Source: Psychrosphaera aestuarii (GTDB lineage Bacteria; Pseudomonadota; Gammaproteobacteria; Enterobacterales; Alteromonadaceae). Taken from it: a stretch of 64,000 nt of DNA. The stretch lies in NCBI RefSeq assembly GCF_017948405.1, contig NZ_CP072844.1:1302001-1366000 (forward strand), in the 5' to 3' direction. This document shows positions 58,380-64,000 of this stretch, piece by piece. Positions within the stretch are counted from its first letter, which is position 1. Each line of letters opens with the position of its first letter. Position numbers and translations under genes: made by a program. The notes under the pieces are model-generated. The model saw nothing but the letters and a program-made list of their open reading frames with translations. It was not told the DNA's origin and searched no databases.

Positions 58380-60197
58380 ATGAAAAAAACAACTATTTCG
58401 GTCGCGCTGGCGGCTACCATCTACTCATCTTTTACACTTGCCAATAACGATTTAGAAGTGATTACAACAACAGCGAATAGAACGACTGTGCCATTAAAAA
58501 CATCGTTGTCATCACAAATTGTTATAACCCAAGATGATATTGAACAACTCAATCCAATCTCAATTTCAGATTTACTTCTCAGCTATGCAGCAATTGATGT
58601 CTCTTCAACCGGAGGTAGAGGTCAAAATGCATCTCTTTTCTTAAGGGGAGGCAATGCCGGTCATACGCTAGTCTTAATTGATGGTGTGCGAGTAAGTTCG
58701 GCAACATTAGGGTTAACAGATATTCAAAAGCTATCAGTAAGTAATATTCAACGAATAGAAATTGTCAAAGGTGCACGTGCTTCGCTTTGGGGTTCGGAAG
58801 CCATTGGCGGAGTTATTCAAATTTTTACCAAGCAAACATCAACGCCAGAGCTTTCTCTGACCTTTGGAACAGACAAATTTAAGTCTTTAGCATTTGAAGG
58901 ATCGTTAAAACACGGTGATGGCCAAACGTCGTTTTTAATCGATCACCAGGAAAGCGATGGCTTTGATGTATTAACAAATGTTGAGCCTGACAATGACGGA
59001 TATTCGTATCGTTCTTTCGCTGTAAATGGTTATCAAAATATTGATCCAATGTTGACACTAAATTGGTTAGTAAATATTGATCAAGGTGATAATGAATACG
59101 ACTCACAATGGCTTGGTGGTTCCAACGCGTCAGAACACTCAAATAGGTTAATTCAGTTGGGTGGCACCTATAAATGGGAGGATAACTTTAGTCAGTTTAG
59201 TGTGTCAGATCAAAAAGATGACTCCAGAACATTTGTTCAAGGTAGTGCCATTAGAAGTGGTGAGCGAGTTATTTCCCAAAGAAGGCAACTTAGCGCATCA
59301 AATACGACGTCATTATCAGAACACGCTTCTTTTACTATAGGTACCGATTTGCAAACTGAATCAATAGGCGGAGATTTATCACTATTGATAGATGAGCGAG
59401 ACTTATCAGCGTTGTTTGCACAGTTATTATATACAGAGAGTAACTGGTTTTTAGAAACCTCTGCTCGCTACGATTATATTGAACAGGTTGACGCAGAAAC
59501 TACTCATAACGTTGCAGTTGGCTATCAGTGGACACCTTCGGTCAAAGTATCAGTGTTACATGGCACTGGCTTTAAAGTTCCAACATTTAATGATTTATAT
59601 TGGCCAGCAGATGCTTATTCTAAAGGCAATGAGGATCTGGTATCAGAGCGTTCCGACAATATTGAACTTCGCTATGTCCAAAGCTTCACAAATGCAGAAC
59701 TCAATATTAGTTATTTTGTAAACGATATTAGTAATTTAATTCAATGGATGCCGGATAGTAATTTTGTATATCAGCCTGAAAATGTGGCAAATGCATCAAT
59801 TACTGGTATTGAGTTAGGTTTAAATATGTCGGCTTGGGGATTGGAACACAACCTTTCTGTGAGTTGGACAGATGCTATAGACGAATCTAATAATCAGCAA
59901 TTGGCATTACGAGCAAAACGCAAAGCCGGTTACATAGCAAGCTTTGGTGAATCTGATGATATATCGGGTTCAATCGAGCTTAGGCATATTGGTGAGCGAC
60001 AACAACTAGCGTGGGATGGTGGTGTAACCAAACTTGATAGTCATACGGTTATAAACTTTAACATCGGTTATCAATTAAACACGCAGTTAAAACTAAATAT
60101 GTCGTTAAAAGATGTATTTGATAAAGCACAACCTACGGCGGTCGGTTATAACGTCGCCGGTCGACAAGCTTATGTTGGATTGCAACTTTCGCTGTAG
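58380..60197 (+). CDS. btuB: TonB-dependent vitamin B12 receptor BtuB
   Basis: A 605-residue outer-membrane receptor, close to the length of E. coli BtuB. A signal peptide (residues 1-21) is followed by a TonB-box region (LEVITTTANRT), the plug domain (about 35-145: SQIVITQDDIEQLNPISISDLLLSYAAIDV, RGGNAGHTLVLIDGVRVSS, IEIVKGARASLWGSEAIGGVIQIFTK) and a 22-strand barrel ending NVAGRQAYVGLQLSL. AGGAAGAGG precedes the ATG. Control by the cobalamin riboswitch identifies the ligand class better than the sequence does. Confidence 0.95.
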   Translation: MKKTTISVALAATIYSSFTLANNDLEVITTTANRTTVPLKTSLSSQIVITQDDIEQLNPISISDLLLSYAAIDVSSTGGRGQNASLFLRGGNAGHTLVLIDGVRVSSATLGLTDIQKLSVSNIQRIEIVKGARASLWGSEAIGGVIQIFTKQTSTPELSLTFGTDKFKSLAFEGSLKHGDGQTSFLIDHQESDGFDVLTNVEPDNDGYSYRSFAVNGYQNIDPMLTLNWLVNIDQGDNEYDSQWLGGSNASEHSNRLIQLGGTYKWEDNFSQFSVSDQKDDSRTFVQGSAIRSGERVISQRRQLSASNTTSLSEHASFTIGTDLQTESIGGDLSLLIDERDLSALFAQLLYTESNWFLETSARYDYIEQVDAETTHNVAVGYQWTPSVKVSVLHGTGFKVPTFNDLYWPADAYSKGNEDLVSERSDNIELRYVQSFTNAELNISYFVNDISNLIQWMPDSNFVYQPENVANASITGIELGLNMSAWGLEHNLSVSWTDAIDESNNQQLALRAKRKAGYIASFGESDDISGSIELRHIGERQQLAWDGGVTKLDSHTVINFNIGYQLNTQLKLNMSLKDVFDKAQPTAVGYNVAGRQAYVGLQLSL

Positions 60198-60204
60198 TGT
60201 TAGA

Positions 60205-62748
60205 TTAAACTTTCCAATTATTTAGCAGGTCATTTTTTATGGCCTGCTGTTTAGTTATGATGTCGGAGTCAATACCGTTTCTCATCATAACCTCGTCAGA
60301 AATATCAATCACGTCAGCTATCCCCACTACATCCCAAAGTTTGCCTTCAATTTCTTTCGCCTTGTGCATGGCATAATAATTTATATATTTGATTTCATTA
60401 GCAACATAGTCCATATCTGGACGACCTGTTTTAGACACATATATTCTAAACGCTAAAAAAACATCTTTTCTGACGGCAGCCATAACAAAACTTTCTAACA
60501 TATCTTGGGCTAAAAATTGGTCTCCAAAATAACAAACAAAACTACGTTCTACTGTTGCTTGATTTGGACGGTAGCGAATATAGAAGTCTAATGTTTTTGG
60601 CTTATCTGTGCGCTCTAGCGCATTAAGAATAGGAGTAACTACATTTTGTACTGTATTATCTTTTACGAGCGGATATAAATTGATCGCCCCTTTTTTTACA
60701 GGAAACTGCTTCATTAAATGATGAAGTAAGTTTTGGTTAGGGCTTTTGCCAACCATGCTAATAGTTAATTTTTTGTTTTCTTTACTAAAGTACAGCGCCA
60801 TGTTTCTGGTGGTTTTTGCAAAAATATTCCGAAGTGCTTTAGATAAACCAGGGTACTTACTTTCTATCTGCGCTGGAGTTAGTTTGCTGACATTTTGACG
60901 AATAAGCTTATAAAAAAACTGTCGACCTTGATGCCCGCCACGAGGGTCAAATATTCGCAAATTCATAACAAGCTTGTCTCGCGAAATTGCCATCACTTCA
61001 TATGGTAATTTGGTTAACTTGTATTTGCTTGTAACTCGCTGCAAGTCCGGTAACGACAACAGCAAGATATCACCCTTATTAAAGGCTGTCGGTTCGTCTA
61101 CAACAACTTGCAGACCATAACTGGATATGTCGCGACTAGTACCGGATGCAAATTGCTCATCCTGTTCGGAAATCTCAATTTGAATCTGCGTTTTATATAG
61201 ATATCTTTCTTCTGAGCGCAAGTTAACATAATCGATAGTATCAACTTCTACATTGACGTACTTTTGCAATTTCGGATGACTAAATGCTTTTAGTAGATGT
61301 AATTTCGACTGTTCGTATTGAAAATTTTCTTGGTAATTTTGGGTATCGTCACTATTTGTTAATGACGTGAGCGTAGTTATGTACGATACATCCTTTAATA
61401 ACCCTTGAACTCGCGGCGGAGGAGGGCGATTTAACTTTTTAATCTCACTACTAGCTGTATCGGGAATAGAGAGTGGAAGATGTGCGTCGTTTATGTCCGT
61501 TTTTGTAAGTTGAACTTTAAATACCTGCCAGCTTTCTTTTCGGCTACCAAAACCTATAAACTGTTGTTTTAACGTTTCATCAGCGTTTAACTCTTCAAGA
61601 GTTGCAGAGTAAAAATAAAGTCGGCCAGCTTTAGCATGTGTGAAGCAAAATAAAACAGTTTGTTTTATATCTACGTCTTGAGTAATCAAGCGCATAATGC
61701 GCTTTTGAGAAAGAATCTGTTGGAATACCAAGTTTTTATTCTCGTCGCTAAAATAACCTAGCACATGTTTATTATTTTCGGTCGCGAGCGCTAAGGTCGG
61801 GATATATCGCTCTTGTACATGCCTAAGGTACAGAGGCAGAGATGTCACACGAGGCAAATAATATTGCTCAAAGCCTTTTGTCGTTGCAGCTTCAAGGGTG
61901 TTATCAAAGTTAACTTTATATCTGCGTTTGTTACCATTAATGAAGTTACCTAAGAACTCATCAAAGGCATCAATATCTTCAGTAAAAGTTCGTTTTAAAC
62001 GAATGTATTTGTAAGTCTCATTGATTGCGTCGATACCAACAATTTCGTATTGAATGCCGTCTTTTAAGCCTAACTCAAACTCTTCTTCTAAGCCCGTCAA
62101 ATAAATGGCAATTTTCTGCCCGACAGAAGTTTCCTTTATTTTTGGAATTTTTATTTTTATACCACCAACTGATAAGTCGCTACTTTGCGCCTTTAAAGTA
62201 TCACCAAGCCCAAATTGAAGCTCCACTGAAATACTAAAGTTCATGCGTTCTTCGGCACGAATTCCATAGTTTGTAAATTCGAGTGTTTTACCAATGTACT
62301 CGATAGGTGACTTAGGTGATTTGGTGATTGTAGCTGATGAAGAGCCTGATTTAGGGGTTCCATTAACTTGTTCGATACGTTCTGTTTGTTCTTTTTTATG
62401 GAGTACCCTGTGGTTATTTTCCGCATTCATAACAGCTTCATAACAGCCTACGGTGTATTGACCGAATTTTTCAACTTGTTGCTCAAAAATTTGCTTCGCG
62501 ACCTCATCAAGGTAGTGAGTCTTGTCTTGATACTCAAACTTGCTTGGTTCACCAACGACATGCCCACGTAAATCAATTAATCGACTTGTAGGCTGAGCCA
62601 AGCGTTTTAATTCCATTTTAATAAGAAATTGTTTTGCTTTAGGAACGTCAATAGTCTTTGACTTAAACTCTTTGTCAAAGTTAGGTTGGTTGATAACTGA
62701 TTTTAGATCTTCAATTAAGTCATTGAATTCTTGAAGTTCAGAGGTCAT
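60205..62748 (-). CDS. Double-PilZ c-di-GMP effector
   Basis: An 847-residue cytosolic protein with two PilZ domains. The first (about residues 160-250) has RAEER at about 164 and DLSVGG at about 191; the second (about 505-600) has RSEER at about 511 and DISSYG at about 539. Both keep the RxxxR and DxSxxG residues that bind c-di-GMP. The remaining parts match no family that I recognise; there are no membrane segments or enzyme motifs. It may translate c-di-GMP level into control of motility or adhesion, but the partner is unknown. It is divergent from radA, an arrangement common in Alteromonadales. Confidence 0.85.
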   Translation of the reverse strand: MTSELQEFNDLIEDLKSVINQPNFDKEFKSKTIDVPKAKQFLIKMELKRLAQPTSRLIDLRGHVVGEPSKFEYQDKTHYLDEVAKQIFEQQVEKFGQYTVGCYEAVMNAENNHRVLHKKEQTERIEQVNGTPKSGSSSATITKSPKSPIEYIGKTLEFTNYGIRAEERMNFSISVELQFGLGDTLKAQSSDLSVGGIKIKIPKIKETSVGQKIAIYLTGLEEEFELGLKDGIQYEIVGIDAINETYKYIRLKRTFTEDIDAFDEFLGNFINGNKRRYKVNFDNTLEAATTKGFEQYYLPRVTSLPLYLRHVQERYIPTLALATENNKHVLGYFSDENKNLVFQQILSQKRIMRLITQDVDIKQTVLFCFTHAKAGRLYFYSATLEELNADETLKQQFIGFGSRKESWQVFKVQLTKTDINDAHLPLSIPDTASSEIKKLNRPPPPRVQGLLKDVSYITTLTSLTNSDDTQNYQENFQYEQSKLHLLKAFSHPKLQKYVNVEVDTIDYVNLRSEERYLYKTQIQIEISEQDEQFASGTSRDISSYGLQVVVDEPTAFNKGDILLLSLPDLQRVTSKYKLTKLPYEVMAISRDKLVMNLRIFDPRGGHQGRQFFYKLIRQNVSKLTPAQIESKYPGLSKALRNIFAKTTRNMALYFSKENKKLTISMVGKSPNQNLLHHLMKQFPVKKGAINLYPLVKDNTVQNVVTPILNALERTDKPKTLDFYIRYRPNQATVERSFVCYFGDQFLAQDMLESFVMAAVRKDVFLAFRIYVSKTGRPDMDYVANEIKYINYYAMHKAKEIEGKLWDVVGIADVIDISDEVMMRNGIDSDIITKQQAIKNDLLNNWKV

Positions 62749-62871
62749 TGACGGGCTTTATTCCTTTTTATTGAATTAGTACTTATCAGCACTAGACAGC
62801 TAGACTATAATTTGTCATTTTTAACAGTAATAAGCAACTTACGTGCCACGCAATTATAGTAGGAAGGTGAC

Positions 62872-64000
62872 ATGGCGAAAAGTAAAACAGCATATGTTTG
62901 TAGCGATTGTGGTGCCGAGTTTGCTCGTTGGCAAGGGCAATGTGGTGAGTGCCGGGAATGGAATACTATATCTGAAATAAAGTTGGCTCCTAAGTCAACA
63001 AAAAGTGCTTCAAGATATGAGGGTTATGCAGGTAAAGTTGAAACAAAAGTCCAGACATTAGATAAGATTAACCTTCAAGAATTGCCTCGGTTCAGTACTG
63101 GTTACAAAGAGTTTGATCGTGTGCTTGGTGGCGGTGTAGTACCCGGCTCTGCAATATTAATTGGTGGTAGCCCCGGGGCTGGTAAAAGTACCTTGTTATT
63201 GCAAACTATGTGTCATTTGTCTGAGCAAATGTCTGCGCTTTACGTGACTGGTGAAGAAAGCTTACAACAGGTTGCAATGCGAGCCCACCGTTTAGGTTTA
63301 CCAACAGATAAATTAAATGTACTGGCAGAAACGAGTGTTGAGTCTATTTGTACTCATGCAGAAAACCTTAAACCGCAAATTATCGTGGTAGACTCCATTC
63401 AAGTGATGCATGTTCAAGATATCAGCTCGGCGCCTGGTAGCGTGTCTCAAGTACGAGAAGGGGCCGCGTTTTTAACTCGATTTGCCAAACAAAATAACAT
63501 TGCTGTTTTTATGGTTGGTCACGTAACAAAAGATGGCACTTTAGCCGGGCCTAAAGTATTAGAGCATTGTATTGACGCAAGCGTTATGGTCGACGGTGAT
63601 GCAGATGGTCGGTATCGAACGATGCGAGGCCATAAAAACCGTTTTGGGGCGGTTAATGAGCTTGGTGTTTTTGCCATGACGGATAAAGGCCTTAAAGAAG
63701 TGAGTAATCCATCTGCGATATTTCTCAATAGAGCGGATGGTGACTCCTCAGGCAGTTCGGTAATGGTTCTTTGGGAAGGCACTAGACCCTTACTGGTGGA
63801 GATCCAGGCTTTGGTTGATAGCTCTCAACTAGGTAACCCGCGAAGAATTGCCGTTGGTCTAGAGCAGAATCGTCTTGCCATGTTGCTAGCCGTGTTACAC
63901 CGTCATGGTGGCTTAATGCTAGGTGATCAGGATGTTTTTGTTAATGTGGTTGGTGGCGTAAAAGTTACTGAGACTGGGGCAGATTTAGCCTTACTTCTGG
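62872..64000 (+). CDS. radA: DNA repair protein RadA (3' end beyond window)
   Basis: The first 376 codons of RadA/Sms, which aids branch migration in recombinational repair. A four-Cys zinc finger (CSDCGAEFARWQGQCGEC, residues about 10-27) is followed by the RecA-like ATPase with GGSPGAGKSTLL, VVDSIQVMH and the RadA-specific KNRFGAVNELGVF motif. The frame is open at the window edge; the family length is about 455 residues, so roughly 80 residues with the Lon-like C-terminal part are missing. AGGAAGG precedes the ATG. Divergent from the PilZ gene with a 123-base gap. Confidence 0.96.
   Translation, partial: MAKSKTAYVCSDCGAEFARWQGQCGECREWNTISEIKLAPKSTKSASRYEGYAGKVETKVQTLDKINLQELPRFSTGYKEFDRVLGGGVVPGSAILIGGSPGAGKSTLLLQTMCHLSEQMSALYVTGEESLQQVAMRAHRLGLPTDKLNVLAETSVESICTHAENLKPQIIVVDSIQVMHVQDISSAPGSVSQVREGAAFLTRFAKQNNIAVFMVGHVTKDGTLAGPKVLEHCIDASVMVDGDADGRYRTMRGHKNRFGAVNELGVFAMTDKGLKEVSNPSAIFLNRADGDSSGSSVMVLWEGTRPLLVEIQALVDSSQLGNPRRIAVGLEQNRLAMLLAVLHRHGGLMLGDQDVFVNVVGGVKVTETGADLALLL

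Overview
The window is an AT-rich, densely coded piece of a marine gammaproteobacterial chromosome. Gene content and order fit the Alteromonadales, most likely a Colwellia/Thalassotalea-type bacterium. The indicators are a polar-flagellum locus with ParC/ParP chemotaxis-array genes, flaG-fliD-flaI-fliS order, sigma-54 and sigma-28 flagellin promoters, a large PilZ protein divergent from radA, and a tkt-epd-pgk-fba block. The genus is an inference. No tRNA, rRNA, transposase, integrase, prophage or CRISPR array was seen.

1-25.2 kb is a flagellar/chemotaxis island. It opens with motB (one base short of its start codon), then parC, parP, cheW and a DUF2802 membrane protein. A sigma-54 promoter then introduces flgF-flgG-flgH-flgI; flgA and flgBCDE are absent. 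An unrecognised 135-aa gene separates flgI from flgJ, which is followed by flgK and flgL. Next come three long flagellins, flaG-fliD-flaI/fliT-fliS, a divergent fourth flagellin, a flagellin carrying a HEXXH zinc-protease insert (flagellinolysin), and a short core-only flagellin. Six flagellin-type genes therefore sit under a mixture of sigma-54-like, sigma-28 and possibly sigma-70 promoters, which suggests a composite, ordered and enzymatically active filament.

25.2-32.2 kb holds unrelated single genes: a cysteine-free DsbA-like protein, a DUF2919 membrane protein, a TPR response regulator whose phospho-acceptor Asp is Ala, a possible small membrane ORF before an MFS transporter, a glyoxalase-family gene divergent from a LysR regulator with a clear operator-like palindrome, and adenosine deaminase.

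32.3-42.7 kb is the central-carbon block tkt, epd, pgk, then fba. It is interrupted by a reverse-strand 842-aa protein that joins all three 5-oxoprolinase subunits (PxpA-PxpB-PxpC) through a Ser-Gly microsatellite linker, and by a small alpha/beta hydrolase. A 14-copy heptamer array abuts the stop codon of the fusion gene. A peroxiredoxin-glutaredoxin hybrid follows.

42.8-55.3 kb has a periplasmic beta-propeller amidohydrolase, a HupE-like membrane protein, an enoyl-CoA hydratase, an Smr protein, a CheY-like regulator with an ArsR-type repressor, bamD divergent from rluD-pgeF, and clpB behind a heat-shock-like promoter.

55.4-64 kb is a vitamin B12 uptake set (btuD, btuC, btuF, cobalamin riboswitch, btuB), followed by a double-PilZ c-di-GMP effector on the reverse strand and the 5' part of radA, which runs off the window.
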